Assembly: GCA_030533445.1 (NCBI GenBank)
Contig: JARPUW010000312.1
Span: 37,794-101,793, forward strand
Length of the DNA: 64,000 nucleotides
Origin: Cyprinodon diabolis
Lineage: Eukaryota; Chordata; Actinopteri; Cyprinodontiformes; Cyprinodontidae
Reading direction: 5' to 3'
How positions within the stretch are numbered: position 1 is the first letter of the stretch; the number at the start of each line of letters is the position of its first letter. The notes beneath the pieces are model-generated. The model saw only the letters and a list, made by a program, of their open reading frames with translations. It was not told the origin of the DNA and searched no databases. This document shows positions 46,314-59,535 of the stretch, in pieces. A program made the translations under genes and the position numbers.

Positions 46314-47983
46314 CAATGAGCAATATGCCAGAATGTATGAGTGTGTATAAGGAAGAGGCTTTTATTCTGTAGAGTCCTTGTAGTCTTATTTTGAAAGTCT
46401 ATCATGAATGTGCATCAAAAGATGGGTCACGCCCAGCAGTGATATAGAATCCATTTCCAAATGTTAAATCACTGGTTTTCCATGTTATTAGGTGAATAGT
46501 TGCTGTATTACAGAGTAAATGGGAGACTTTTATTGTGAAATTTGCTCTGGGTGTGTTTTGAAAAGGTCACTAGAGTCTAATAAAAACAACCTGGAAGAGT
46601 TTGGGTCATAATGTTGAGCCATTTGCATCAATTAATGCATTAGTATAATCTAGAGGCTTTTATTTTGTAGGGTCCCTGGAGTCTTATTTTGAAAGTCCAA
46701 CAGAGTTGTGTTTATAGAAAATGTTCAGACCCGTCAATGATAGTTGATTACTTTCCAATCGTTAAATCACTCTTTTTCCATGTTATTAGGGCAGTAGATG
46801 AAGCGGAAATGGGAGGCTTTTATTTTGAAATTTGCTACAGGGTGTGTTTTAAACAGTCTCCTAGAGTCTATTCTCTAAAACGGGGTTGAGTTTGGGTCAT
46901 AATGTTGAGCCATATAGGGCAATAAATATATGTAAAAAATATAGAGGCTTTTATTTTGTAGGGTCCCTGGAGTCTTATTTTGAAAGTCTATCAGTGCTGA
47001 GTGGCAAGGGAAGTGTCATGGACAGCAGTCATATAGTATCCATTTCCCAATGTTAAATCAGTCCTTTCACCCTCCATTAGATTAATATGTGCTGTTTAAA
47101 ACAGCAGAGGTAAAATCTGTTTGAAGCTTGGTAACCTTGACAACGCTTAACGAGCCTCTCACTGACACAGACAACAGCTGCACTCACTATTGGTTTCTTC
47201 TTCCCAGGCTTTTTTGTATGGGAAGAACGGCACCGAACAAACGACTACTGATCAAAAACCGTATGAGTTATTCAAAAAACATTTTCACCATGAGCATCAG
47301 CAATCCTTCAACTCCAACTATACCAACTTTGGTGTATGTGTGTCATTCAGAAAAATATTTATGACGAGTTGAAAACACATAGTCTGATTCGTTTCTCTCC
47401 CATCTTCAGCTCAAAAAGAATAGAGAAAGGCTGAAACTCTCATCGACTTTAGGTTGGTCTGGACGGTTTTTAAGGAAAAGTATTAATCCTACCGTAATTC
47501 CGAAGACATTGTGTGAGTCCAGAGGTTTCAGTCTACAAACTGACCAAAAATGGTGACTGTAGCTCCAAATATGTGGCCGTGAGGGCGAGAATAAGATGTT
47601 TGATCTTAAAAGAATGGCCGCCTCACACTAAGATTTCAGCAGCTGCACTCTAGCAGGCTGCTGCAGAAGCTAACTGTCAGCTAGCTTCCAGGTGCTTACC
47701 CTCCGAACAAACGACTGCTGAGCAAAAACCGTAAAAGATATCTGAAAAATTCTTTCAGTGAAAGCAACATCTATCCTTTGTCTCAGACTGGGGTAACCTT
47801 CATGTCTGTAGGTCTTTCACAACCCAAAACGAAGCACAAACAAAATGGTTGGCCCACCTGCTCCTCCCTTTGTTTGAACTGCAGGACCTCACTCTCACTC
47901 ACCTTTTAGCTGCTAAAGCACCCCTCCGAACAAACGACTGCTGAGTAAAAACCGTAAAAGGTATCTGAAAAATTATTTTTATC

Positions 47984-48230
47984 TAAGCGACAGCTATATC
48001 TTGTCTTCAATTGGAGTAACTTTCATGGCTGTAGGTCATCTACAACCTGAATGGGAAGAGAAAGAAAAAGAAAAAACGTTTTGTCACACCTGATCTTCTA
48101 ATTGAGCTAGCTGCAGCAGGACACTCTCCCCCAGCTTTCAGCTGCTTAAAATGTCCTCCGAACAAACGACTGCTGAGCAAAAACCGTATGAGTTATTCAA
48201 AATATTTTTTCACCGTGAGCGTCAGCCATC
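47984..48230. other. Divergent patch in B3/B4 of unit 15
   Basis: Compared with all other units, this stretch has many changes close together: AAATTATTTTTATC, CTACAACCTGAATGG, ACGTTTTGTCACACCTGATC, CAGCAGGACACTCTCCCCCA, CTTTCAGCTGCTT, CAAAATATTTTTTCACC and CGTCAGCCATCC. Flanks on both sides are ordinary. CTACAACCTG also occurs in unit 1 and TTCAGCTGCTT in unit 16. A gene conversion tract from a diverged copy elsewhere is likely; local misassembly is the alternative. Confidence 0.7.
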
Positions 48231-48966
48231 CTTCGACTCCAACTATGCCAACTTTGGTGTATGTGTGTCATTCAGAAAAATATTTATGACGAGTTTAAAA
48301 CACATAGTCTGATTCGTTTTTCTCCCCTCTTCTGCTCCAAAACCAATGAAAAACGGCTCTGATTTTCATCGACTTTAGGTCAGTCTGGAGGGTTTTTAAG
48401 GAAAAGTATTAATCCTACCGTAATTCCGAAGATATTGTGTGGGTCCAGAGATTTCAGTCTACAAACTGACCAAAAATGGTGACTCTAGCTATAAATATGT
48501 GGCCGTGAGGGCGAGTTTAAAATGTTTTTTTGTGTTTAAAAAACGCCTGCCTCACACTCTAGCTTTTCAGTTGCTCCACTCTAGCAGGCTGGATTTTGCT
48601 AAAACTTTGTGGCGCTTGAGGTCTGATTATACAAAAACCGTAGCAGTTATCAACATACCGTCTTCAGTTTTAAATAGACGAAGGATTTATCTACAAACTG
48701 AGCTTCAAACTGTTTTTCTAGGTGAATGTATGCCGACACAGTGAAGTGCTGTTTTTTATGCTTTTTTTTTCCTCTCCCCATTCATTTCCTATGGGATTTT
48801 TTTGCGACGTTTTCGCTAATAATTCGCAAACCTTCGGACTAATGAGAAAGTTTTATACAAGCACACATCACCCCATTGGTCCCGACGCGTGTGCCAACTT
48901 TGGGCCCGATCCGCCAAACCGTGCGGGACTAGTTACGTGCCGAAGTTTTGGGTATACGGGAGAATT

Positions 48967-49244
48967 ATAATAATAATAATAATACGCGGAATAAATATGT
49001 GCAATAGTAGTAGGTGGGCCATGCCTTCGGCATGTGGCCCCCCAATAATACGCGGAATAAATATGTGCAATAGTAGTAGGTGGGCCATGCCTTCGGCATG
49101 TGGCCCCCCAATAATACGCGGAATAAATATGTGCAATAGTAGTAGGTGGGCCATGCCTTCGGCATGTGGCCCCCCAATAATAATACGCGGAATAAATATG
49201 TGCAATAGTAGTAGGTGGGCCATGCCTTCGGCATGTGGCCCCCC
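48967..49244. repeat. H1 foldback minisatellite, unit 15, 4 copies
   Basis: Second largest H1 array; spacers are (AAT)2, (AAT)2 and (AAT)3. The cores show no visible substitutions. Confidence 0.93.
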
Positions 49245-49517
49245 AACTAGAAAATTTCTAAAGAAATTTTGAGGGGGGCCACCTACTGCCCGTCTGGGGA
49301 ACCGGGCCAATACGGCCCTGGCAAGTGACGTCGGGGCTCCCCAGACCAACTGCTTACGCCTTTGAGGGCTGCTGAGGGAAGGAAAGCGGGCAAGTTCATG
49401 GGCAAAGAGAGCTGTGTGCCACTTGTGCTGAAATCTGGGAAATAGACGTGCACAGCGTATGATGCACAAGGGTAATATGGGTTGTCCATATTGAAACACA
49501 GTGGGTAAAGCCCAGTT

Positions 49518-49703
49518 GGCGGGCTCCGCCCGCCTGCTAGGAGCCATCTCAGTGAAGAAAAAAATCACCAATGGCGGGCTCTGCCCGCCTGCTAAGAGCC
49601 ATTGCAGTGATGTAATCACCTTTGGCGGGCTCCGCCCGCCTATTACCATTGGCGGGCTCCGCCCGCCTTCTAAGAGCCATTGCAGTGATGAAATCACCAA
49701 TGG
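49518..49703. repeat. H2 minisatellite, unit 15, 4 copies
   Basis: The first copy is GGCGGGCTCCGCCCGCC. One full 51 bp monomer of the alpha array is missing while the short linker copy is kept (here TATTACCATT). Confidence 0.9.
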
Positions 49704-50079
49704 CAATGAGCAATATGCCAGAATGTATGAGTGTGTATAAGGAAGAGGCTTTTATTCTGTAGAGTCCTTGTAGTCTTATTTTGAAAGTCTATCATGAATG
49801 TGCATCAAAAGATGGGTCACGCCCAGCAGTGATATAGAATCCATTTCCAAATGTTAAATCACTGGTTTTCCATGTTATTAGGTGAATAGTTGCTGTATTA
49901 CAGAGTAAATGGGAGACTTTTATTGTGAAATTTGCTCTGGGGTGTGTTTTGAAAAGGTCACTAGAGTCTAATAAAAACAACCTGGAAGAGTTTGAGTCAT
50001 AATGTTGAGCCATTTGCATCAATGAATGCATTAGTATAATCTAGAGGCTTTTATTTTGTAGGGTCCCTGGAGTCTTATT

Positions 50080-53000
50080 TTGAAAGTCCAACAGAGTTGT
50101 GTTTATAGAAAATGTTCAGACCCGTCAATGATAGTTGATTACTTTCCAATCGTTAAATCACTCTTTTTCCATGTTATTAGGGCAGTAGATGAAGCGGAAA
50201 TGGGAGGCTTTTATTTTGAAATTTGCTATAGGGTGTGTTTTAAACAGTCTCCTAGAGTCTATTCTCTAAAACGGGGTTGAGTTTGGGTCATAATGTTGAG
50301 CCATATAGGGCAATAAATATATGTAAAAAATATAGAGGCTTTTATTTTGTAGGGTCCCTGGAGTCTTATTTTGAAAGTCTATCAGTGCTGAGTGGCAAGG
50401 GAAGTGTCATGGACAGCAGTCATATAGTATCCATTTCCCAATGTTAAATCAGTCCTTTCACCCTCCATTAGATTAATATGTGCTGTTTAAAACAGCAGAG
50501 GTAAAATCTGTTTGAAGCTTGGTAACCTTGACAACGCTTAACGAGCCTCTCACTGACACAGACAACAGCTGCACTCACTATTGGTTTCTTCTTCCCAGGC
50601 TTTTTTGTATGGGAAGAACGGCACCGAACAAACGACTACTGATCAAAAACCGTATGAGTTATTCAAAAAACATTTTCACCATGAGCATCAGCAATCCTTC
50701 GACTCACACTATACCAACTTTGGTGTATGTGTGTCATTCAGAAAAATATTTATAACGAGTTGAAAACACATAGTCTGATTCGTTTCTCTCCCATCTTCAG
50801 CTCAAAAAGAATAGAGAAAGGCTGAAACTCTCATCGACTTTAGGTTGGTCTGGAGGGTTTTTAAGGAAAAGTATTAATCCTACCGTAATTCCGAAGACAT
50901 TGTGTGAGTCCAGAGGTTTCAGTCTACAAACTGACCAAAAATGGTGACTGTATCTCCAAATATGTGGCCGTGAGGGCGAGAATAAGATGTTTGATCTTAA
51001 AAAAATGGCCGCCTCACACTAAGATTTCAGCAGCTGCACTCTAGCAGGCTGCTGCAGAAGCTAACTGTCAGCTAGCTTCCAGGTGCTTACCCTCCGAACA
51101 AACGACTGCTGAGCAAAAACCGTAAAAGGTATCTGAAAAATTCTTTCAGTGAAAGCAACATCTATCCTTTGTCTCAGACTGGGGTAACCTTCATGTCTGT
51201 AGGTCTTTCACAACCCAAAACGAAGCACAAACAAAATGGTTGGCCCACCTGCTCCTCCCTTTGTTTGAACTGCAGGACCTCACTCTCACTCACCTTTTAG
51301 CTGCTAAAGCACCCCTCCGAACAAACGACTGCTGAGTAAAAACCGTAAAAGGTATCTGAAAAATTCTTTTTATCTAAGCGACAGCTATATCTTGTCTTCA
51401 ATTGGAGTAACTTTCATGGCTGTAGATCATCTACAAACTGAATGGGAAGAGAAAGAAAAAGAAAAAACGTTTCATCACACCTAAGCTTCTAATTGAGCTA
51501 GCTGCAGCAGGTCACTGTCACTCAGCTTTCAGCTGCTTAAAATGTCCTCCGAACAAACGACTGCTGAGCAAAAACCGTATGAGTTATTCAAAAAATTTTT
51601 TCACCGTGAGCGTCAGTCATCCTTCGACTCCAACTATGCCAACTTTGGTGTATGTGTGTCATTCAGAAAAATATTTATGACGAGTTTAAAACACATAGTC
51701 TGATTCGTTTTTCTCCCCTCTTCTGCTCCAAAACCAATGAAAAACGGCTCTGATTTTCATCGACTTTAGGTCGGTCTGGAGGGTTTTTAAGGAAAAGTAT
51801 TAATCCTACCGTAATTCCGAAGATATTGTGTGGGTCCAGAGATTTCAGTCTACAAACTGACCAAAAATGGTGACTCTAGCTATAAATATGTGGCCGTGAG
51901 GGCGAGTTTAAAATGTTTTTTTGTGTTTAAAAAACGCCTGCCTCACACTCTAGCTTTTCAGTTGCTCCACTCTAGCAGGCTGGATTTTGCTAAAACTTTG
52001 TGGCGCTTGAGGTCTGATTATACAAAAACCGTAGCAGTTATCAACATACCGTCTTCAGTTTTAAATAGACGAAGGATTTATCTACAAACTGAGCTTCAAA
52101 CTGTTTTTCTAGGTGAATGTATGCCGACACAGTGAAGTGCTGTTTTTAATGCTTTTTTTTTCCTCTCCCCATTCATTTCCTATGGGATTTTTTTGCGACG
52201 TTTTCGCTAATAATTCGCAAACCTTCGGACTAATGAGAAAGTTTTATACAAGCACACATCACCCCATTGGTCCCAACGCGTGTGCCAACTTTGGGCCCGA
52301 TCCGCCAAACCGTGCGGGACTAGTTACGTGCCGAAGTTTTGGGTATACGGGAGAATTATAATAATAACTAGAAAATTTCTAAAGAAATTTTGAGGGGGGC
52401 CACCTACTGCCCGTCTGGGGAACCGGGCCAATACGGCCCTGGCAAGTGACGTCGGGGCTCCCCAGACCAACTGCTTACGCCTTTGAGGGCTGCTGAGGGA
52501 AGGAAAGAGGGCAAGTTCATGGGCAAAGAGAGCTGTGTGCCACTTGTGCTGAAATCTGGGAAATAGACGTGCACAGAGTATGATGCACAAGGGTAATATG
52601 GGTTGTCCATATTGAAACACAGTGGGTAAAGCCCAGTTGGCGGGCTTCGCCCGCCTGCTAGGAGCCATCTCAGTGAAGAAAAAAATCACCAATGGCGGGC
52701 TCTGCCCGCCTTCTAAGAGCCATTGCAGTGATGAAATCACCAATGGCGGGCTCCGCCCGCCTGCTAAGAGCCATTGCAGTGATGTAATCACCTTTGGCGG
52801 GCTCCGCCCGCCTGTTACCATTGGCGGGCTCCGCCCGCCTTCTAAGAGCCATTGCAGTGATGAAATCACCAATGGCAATGAGCAATATGCCAGAATGTAT
52901 GAGTGTGTATAAGGAAGAGGCTTTTATTCTGTAGAGTCCTTGTAGTCTTATTTTGAAAGTCTATCATGAATGTGCATCAAAAGATGGGTCACGCCCAGCA

Positions 53001-53251
53001 GTGATATAGAATCCATTTCCAAATGTTAAATCACTGGTTTTCCATGTTATTAGGTGAATAGTTGCTGTATTACAGAGTAAATGGGAGACTTTTATTGTGA
53101 AATTTGCTCTGGGGTGTGTTTTGAAAAGGTCACTAGAGTCTAATAAAAACAACCTGGAAGAGTTTGGGTCATAATGTTGAGCCATTTGCATCAATTAATG
53201 CATTACTATAATCTAGAGGCTTTTATTTTGTAGGGTCCCTGGAGTCTTATT
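50080..53251. repeat. Macrosatellite unit 16 (3172 bp; H1 x0, H2 x5, alpha)
   Basis: Private changes include GACTCACACTATACC near 50700, TTATAACGAGTTG near 50751 and GACTGTATCTCC near 50947. From segment D to A1 it matches unit 3 (offset about 43.1 kb), including ACAGAGTATGATG. Confidence 0.95.
52639..52875. repeat. H2 minisatellite, unit 16, 5 copies
   Basis: Alpha type, same as units 3 and 8 by eye. Confidence 0.9.
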
Positions 53252-56200
53252 TTGAAAGTCCAACAGAGTTGTGTTTATAGAAAATGTTCAGACCCGTCAA
53301 TGATAGTTGATTACTTTCCAATCGTTAAATCACTCTTTTTCCATGTTATTAGGGCAGTAGATGAAGCGGAAATGGGAGGCTTTTATTTTGAAATTTGCTA
53401 TAGGGTGTGTTTTAAACAGTCTCCTAGAGTCTATTCTCTAAAACGGGGTTGAGTTTGGGTCATAATGTTGAGCCATATAGAGCAATAAATATATGTAAAA
53501 AATATAGAGGCTTTTATTTTGTAGGGTCCCTGGAGTCTTATTTTGAAAGTCTATCAGTGCTGAGTGGCAAGGGAAGTGTCATGTACAGCAGTCATATAGT
53601 ATCCATTTCCCAATGTTAAATCAGTCCTTTCACCCTCCATTAGATTAATATGTGCTGTTTAAAACAGCAGAGGTAAAATCTGTTTGAAGCTTGGTAACCT
53701 TGACAACGCTTAACGAGCCTCTCACTGACACAGACAACAGCTGCACTCACTATTGGTTTCTTCTTCCCAGGCTTTTTTGTATGGGAAGAACGGCACCGAA
53801 CAAACGACTACTGATCAAAAACCGTATGAGTTATTCAAAAAACATTTTCACCATGAGCATCAGCAATCCTTCGACTCCAACTATACCAACTTTGGTGTAT
53901 GTGTGTCATTCAGAAAAATATTTATGACGAGTTGAAAACACATAGTCTGATTCGTTTTTCTCCCATCTTCAGCTCAAAAAGAATGGAGAAAGGCTGAAAC
54001 TCTCATCCACTTTAGGTTGGTCTGGAGGGTTTTTAAGGCAAAGTATTAATCCTACCGTAATTCCGAAGACATTGTGTGAGTCCAGAGGTTTCAGTCTACA
54101 AACTGACCAAAAATGGTGACTGTAGCTCCAAATATGTGGCCGTGAGGGCGAGAATAAGATGTTTGATCTTAAAAAATGGCCGCCTCACACTAAGATTTCA
54201 GCAGCTGCACTCTAGCAGGCTGCTGCAGAAGCTAACTGTCAGCTAGCTTCCAGGTGCTTACCCTCCGAACAAACGACTGCTGAGCAAAAACCGTAAAAGA
54301 TATCTGAAAAATTCTTTCAGTGAAAGCAACATCTATCCTTTGTCTCAGACTGGGGTAACCTTCATGTCTGTAGGTCTTTCACAACCCAAAACGAAGCACA
54401 AACAAAATGGTTGGCCCACCTGCTCCTCCCTTTGTTTGAACTGCAGGACCTCACTCTCACTCACCTTTTAGCTGCTAAAGCACCCCTCCGAACAAACGAC
54501 TGCTGAGTAAAAACCGTAAAAGGTATCTGAAAAATTCTTTTTATCTAAGCGACAGCTATATCTTGTCTTCAATTGGAGTAACTTTCATGGCTGTAGGTCA
54601 TCTACAAACTGAATGGGAAGAGAAAGAAAAAGAAAAAACGTTTCATCACACCTAAGCTTCTAATTGAGCTAGCTGCAGCAGGTCACTGTCACTCAGCTTT
54701 CAGGTGCTTAAAATGTCCTCCGAACAAACGACTGCTGAGCAAAAACCGTATGAGTTATTCAAAAAATTTTTTCACCGTGAGCGTCAGTCATCCTTCGACT
54801 CCAACTATGCCAACTTTGGTGTATGTGTGTCATTCAGAAAAATATTTATGACGAGTTTAAAACACATAGTCGGATTCGTTTTTCTCCCCTCTTCTGCTCC
54901 AAAACCAATGAAAAACGGCTCTGATTTTCATCGACTTTAGGTCGGTCTGGAGGGTTTTTAAGGAAAAGTATTAATCCTACCGTAATTCCGAAGATATTGT
55001 GTGGGTCCAGAGATTTCAGTCTACAAACTGACCAAAAATGGTGACTCTAGCTATAAATATGTGGCCGTGAGGGCGAGTTTAAAATGTTTTTTTGTGTTTA
55101 AAAAACGCCTGCCTCACACTCTAGCTTTTCAGTTGCTCCACTCTAGCAGGCTGGATTTTGCTAAAACTTTGTGGCGCTTGAGGTCTGATTATACAAAAAC
55201 CGTAGCAGTTATCAACATACCGTCTTCAGTTTTAAATAGACGAAGGATTTATCTACAAACTGAGCTTCAAACTGTTTTTCTAGGTGAATGTATGCCGACA
55301 CAGTGAAGTGCTGTTTTTTATGCTTTTTTTTTCCTCTCCCCATTCATTTCCTATGGGATTTTTTTGCGACGTTTTCGCTAATAATTCGCAAACCTTCGGA
55401 CTAATGAGAAAGTTTTATACAAGCACACATCACCCCATTGGTCCCGACGCGTGTGCCAACTTTGGGCCCGATCCGCCAAACCGTGCGGGACTAGTTACGC
55501 GCCGAAGTTTTGGGTATACGGGAGAATTATAATAACTAGAAAATTTCTAAAGAAATTTTGAGGGGGGCCACCTACTGCCCGTCTGGGGAACAGGGCCAAT
55601 ACGGCCCTGGCAAGTGATGTCGGGGCTCACCAGACCAACTGCTTACGCCTTTGAGGGCTGCTGAGGGAAGGAAAGAGGGCTAGGTCATGGGCAAAGAGAG
55701 CTGTGTGCCACTTGTGCTGAAATCTGGGAAATAGACGTGCACAGCGTATGATGCAAAAGGGTAATATGGGTTGTCCATATTGAACCGCAGTGGGTAAAGC
55801 TCAGTTGGGGGGCTCCGCCCGCCTGCTAGGAGCCCTTGCAGCGATGAAAAAAATCACCAATGGCGGGCTCTGCCCGCCTGCTAAGAGCCATTGCAGTGAT
55901 GAAATCACCAATGGCGGGCTCCGCCCGCCTTCTAAGAGCCATTGCAGTGATGAAATCACCAATGGCGGGCTCCGCCCGCCTTCTAAGAGCCATTGCAGTG
56001 ATGAAATTACAAATGGCAATGAGCAATATGCCAGAATGTATGAGTGTGTATAAGGAAGAGGCTTTTATTCTGTAGAGTCCCTGGAGTCTTATTTTGAAAG
56101 TCTATCATGGAAGTGCATCTAAAGATGGGTCATGCCCAGCAGTTATATAGAATCAATTTCCAAATGTTAAATCACTGGTTTTCCATGTTATTAGGTGAAT

Positions 56201-56391
56201 AGTTGCTGTATTACAGAGTAAATGGGAGACTTTTATTGTGAAATTTGCTCTGGGTGTGTTTTGAAAAGGTCACTAGAGTCTAATAAAAACAACCTGGAAG
56301 AGTTTGGGTCATAATGTTGAGCCATTTGCATCAATTAATGCATTAGTATAATCTAGAGGCTTTTATTTTGTAGGGTCGCTGGAGTCTTATT
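53252..56391. repeat. Macrosatellite unit 17 (3140 bp; H1 x0, H2 x4, beta-2)
   Basis: Shortest complete unit and near-twin of unit 4, sharing CTCATCCACTTTAGG, AAGGCAAAGTATT and the six-A run. It lacks the three H1 copies of unit 4. Private: GGGGCTCACCAGACC near 55622. Confidence 0.95.
55807..56016. repeat. H2 minisatellite, unit 17, 4 copies (beta-2)
   Basis: Same layout as unit 13, but the first copy reads GGGGGGCTCCGCCCGCC, a third allele at the position that is T in the other beta arrays and C in most alpha arrays. Confidence 0.9.
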
Positions 56392-59300
56392 TTGAAAGTC
56401 CAACAGAGTTGTGTTTATAGAAAATGTTCAGACCCGTCAATGATAGTTGATTACTTTCCAATCGTTAAATCACTCTTTTTCCATGTTATTAGGGCAGTAG
56501 ATGAAGCGGAAATGGGAGGCTTTTATTTTGAAATTTGCTATAGGGTGTGTTTTAAACAGTCTCCTAGAGTCTATTCTCTAAAACGGGGTTGAGTTTGGGT
56601 CATAATGTTGAGCCATATAGGGCAATAAATATATGTAAAAAATATAGAGGCTTTTATTTTGTAGGGTCCCTGGAGTCTTATTTTGAAAGTCTATCAGTGC
56701 TGAGTGGCAAGGGAAGTGTCATGGACAGCAGTCATATAGTATCCATTTCCCAATGTTAAATCAGTCCTTTCACCCTCCATTAGATTAATATGTGCTGTTT
56801 AAAACAGCAGAGGTAAAATCTGTTTGAAGCTTGGTAACCTTGACAACGCTTAACGAGCCTCTCACTGACACAGACAACAGCTGCACTCACTATTCGTTTC
56901 TTCTTCCCAGGCTTTTTTGTATAGGAAGAACGGCACCGAACAAACGACTACTGATCAAAAACCGTATGAGTTATTCAAAAAACATTTTCACCATGAGCAT
57001 CAGCAATCCTTCGACTCCAACTATACCAACTTTGGTGTATGTGTGTCATTCAGAACAATATTTATGACGACTTGAAAACACATAGTCTGATTCGTTTCTC
57101 TCCCATCTTCAGCTCAAAAAGAATGGAGAAAGGCTGAAACTCATCGACTTTAGGTTGGTCTGGAGGGTTTTTAAGGAAAAGTATTAATCCTACCGTAATT
57201 CCGAAGACATTGTGTGAGTCCAGAGGTTTCAGTCTACAAACTGACCAAAAATGGTGACTGTAGCTCCAAATATGTGGCCGTGAGGGCGAGAATAAGATGT
57301 TTGATCTTAAAAAAATGGCCGCCTCACACTAAATTTCAGCAGCTGCACTCTAGCAGGCTGCTGCAGAAGCTAACTGTCAGCTAGCTTCCAGGTGCTTACC
57401 CTCCGAACAAACGACTGCTGAGCAAAAACCGTAAAAGATATCTGAAAAATTCTTTCAGTGAAAGCAACATCTATCCTTTGTCTCAGACTGGGGTAACCTT
57501 CATGTCTGTAGGTCTTTCACAACCCAAAACGAAGCACAAACAAAATGGTTGGCCCACCTGCTCCTCCCTTTGTTTGAACTGCAGGACCTCACTCTCACTC
57601 ACCTTTTAGCTGCTAAAGCACCCCTCCGAACAAACGACTGCTGAGTAAAAACCGTAAAAGGTATCTGAAAAATTCTTTTTATCTAAGCGACAGCTATATC
57701 TTGTCTTCAATTGGAGTAACTTTCATGGCTGTAGGTCATCTACAAACTGAACGGGAAGAGAAAGAAAAAGAAAAAACGTTTCATCACACCTAAGCTTCTA
57801 ATTGAGCTAGCTGCAGCAGGTCACTGTCACTCAGCTTTCAGGTGCTTAAAATGTCCTCCGAACAAACGACTGCTGAGCAAAAACCGTATGAGTTATTCAA
57901 AAAATTTTTTCACCGTGAGCGTCAGTCATGCTTCGACTCCAACTATGCCAACTTTGGTGTATGTGTGTCATTCAGAAAAATATTTATGACGAGTTTAAAA
58001 CACATAGTCTGATTCGTTTTTCTCCCCTCTTCTGCTCCAAAACCAATGAAAAACGGCTCTGATTTTCATCGACTTTAGGTCGGTCTGGAGGGTTTTTAAG
58101 GAAAAGTATTAATCCTACCGTAATTCCGAAGATATTGTGTGGGTCCAGAGATTTCAGTCTACAAACTGACCAAAAATGGTGACTCTAGCTATAAATATGT
58201 GGCCGTGAGGGCGAGTTTAAAATGTTTTTTTGTGTTTAAAAAACGCCTGCCTCACACTCTAGCTTTTCAGTTGCTCCACTCTAGCAGGCTGGATTTTGCT
58301 AAAACTTTGTGGCGCTTGAGGTCTGATTATACAAAAACCGTAGCAGTTATCAACATACCGTCTTCAGTTTTAAATAGACGAAGGATTTATCTACAAACTG
58401 AGCTTCAAACTGTTTTTCTAGGTGAATGTATGCCGACACAGTGAAGTGCTGTTTTTTATGCTTTTTTTTTCCTCTCCCCATTCATTTCCTATGGGATTTT
58501 TTTGCGACGTTTTCGCTAATAATTCGCAAACCTTCGGACTAATGAGAAAGTTTTATACAAGCACACATCACCCCATTGGTCCCGACGCGTGTGCCAACTT
58601 TGGGCCCGATCCGCCAAACCGTGCGGGACTAGTTATGCGCCGAAGTTTTGGGTATACGGGAGAATTATAATAATAACTAGAAAATTTCTAAAGAAATTTT
58701 GAGGGGGGCCACCTACTGCCCGTCTGGGGAACCGGGCCAATACGGCCCTGGCAAGTGACGTCGGGGCTCCCCAGACCAACTGCTTACGCCTTTGAGGGCT
58801 GCTGAGGGAAGGAAAGAGGGCAAGTTCATGGGTAAAGAGAGCTGTGTGCCACTTGTGCTGAAATCTGGGAAATAGACGTGCACAGCGTATGATGCACAAG
58901 GGTAATATGGGTTGTCCATATTGAAACACAGTGGGTAAAGCCCAGTTGGCGGGCTTCGCCCGCCTGCGAGGAGCCATCTCAGTGAAGAAAAAAAATCACC
59001 AATGGCGGGCTCTGCCCGCCTTCTAAGAGCCATTGCAGTGATGAAATCACCAATGGCGGGCTCCGCCCGCCTGCTAAGAGCCATTGCAGTGATGTAATCA
59101 CCTTTGGCGGGCTCCGCCCGCCTTCTAAGAGCCATTGCAGTGATGAAATCACCAATGGCAATGAGCAATATGCCAGAATGTATGAGTGTGTATAAGGAAG
59201 AGGCTTTTATTCTGTAGAGTCCTTGTAGTCTTATTTTGAAAGTCTATCATGAATGTGCATCAAAAGATGGGTCACGCCCAGCAGTGATATAGAATCCATT

Positions 59301-59535
59301 TCCAAATGTTAAATCACTGGTTTTCCATGTTATTAGGTGAATAGTTGCTGTATTACAGAGTAAATGGGAGACTTTTATTGTGAAATTTGCTCTGGGGTGT
59401 GTTTTGAAAAGGTCACTAGAGTCTAATAAAAACAACCTGGAAGAGTTTGGGTCATAATGTTGAGCCATTTGCATCAATTAATGCATTACTATAATCTAGA
59501 GGCTTTTATTTTGTAGGGTCCCCTGGAGTCTTATT
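56392..59535. repeat. Macrosatellite unit 18 (3144 bp; H1 x0, H2 x4, alpha)
   Basis: Private changes are ACTATTCGTTTC near 56893, GTATAGGAAGAAC near 56921, a 2-base deletion in CACACTAAATTTCAGC near 57330, CTGAACGGGAAG near 57748 and GTCATGCTTCGAC near 57926. D carries GGGTAAAGAGAGC and CCTGCGAGGAGCC as in units 11 and 12. Confidence 0.95.
58948..59158. repeat. H2 minisatellite, unit 18, 4 copies
   Basis: Same as units 11 and 12, apart from one extra A in the first A-run (GAAGAAAAAAAATC). Confidence 0.9.

Larger units (their letters stand above)
43457..46688. repeat. Macrosatellite unit 14 (3232 bp; H1 x1, H2 x5, alpha)
   Basis: It has ATAATATTGAGCC and GAACAATATTTATG as in unit 5, but lacks the ACGGCAACGAAAAC insertion. 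Private changes are GACAACAACTGC near 43942 and GAGTTTAATATG near 45286. Confidence 0.95.
46689..50079. repeat. Macrosatellite unit 15 (3391 bp; H1 x4, H2 x4, alpha)
   Basis: It contains a dense patch of substitutions at about 47984-48230 in B3/B4, described separately. Other private changes are TTCAACTCCAAC near 47308, CTGGACGGTTTTT near 47458 and GGAAAGCGGGC near 49381. Its C segment has TTACGTGCCGAAG, shared with units 1, 16 and 19. Confidence 0.95.
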
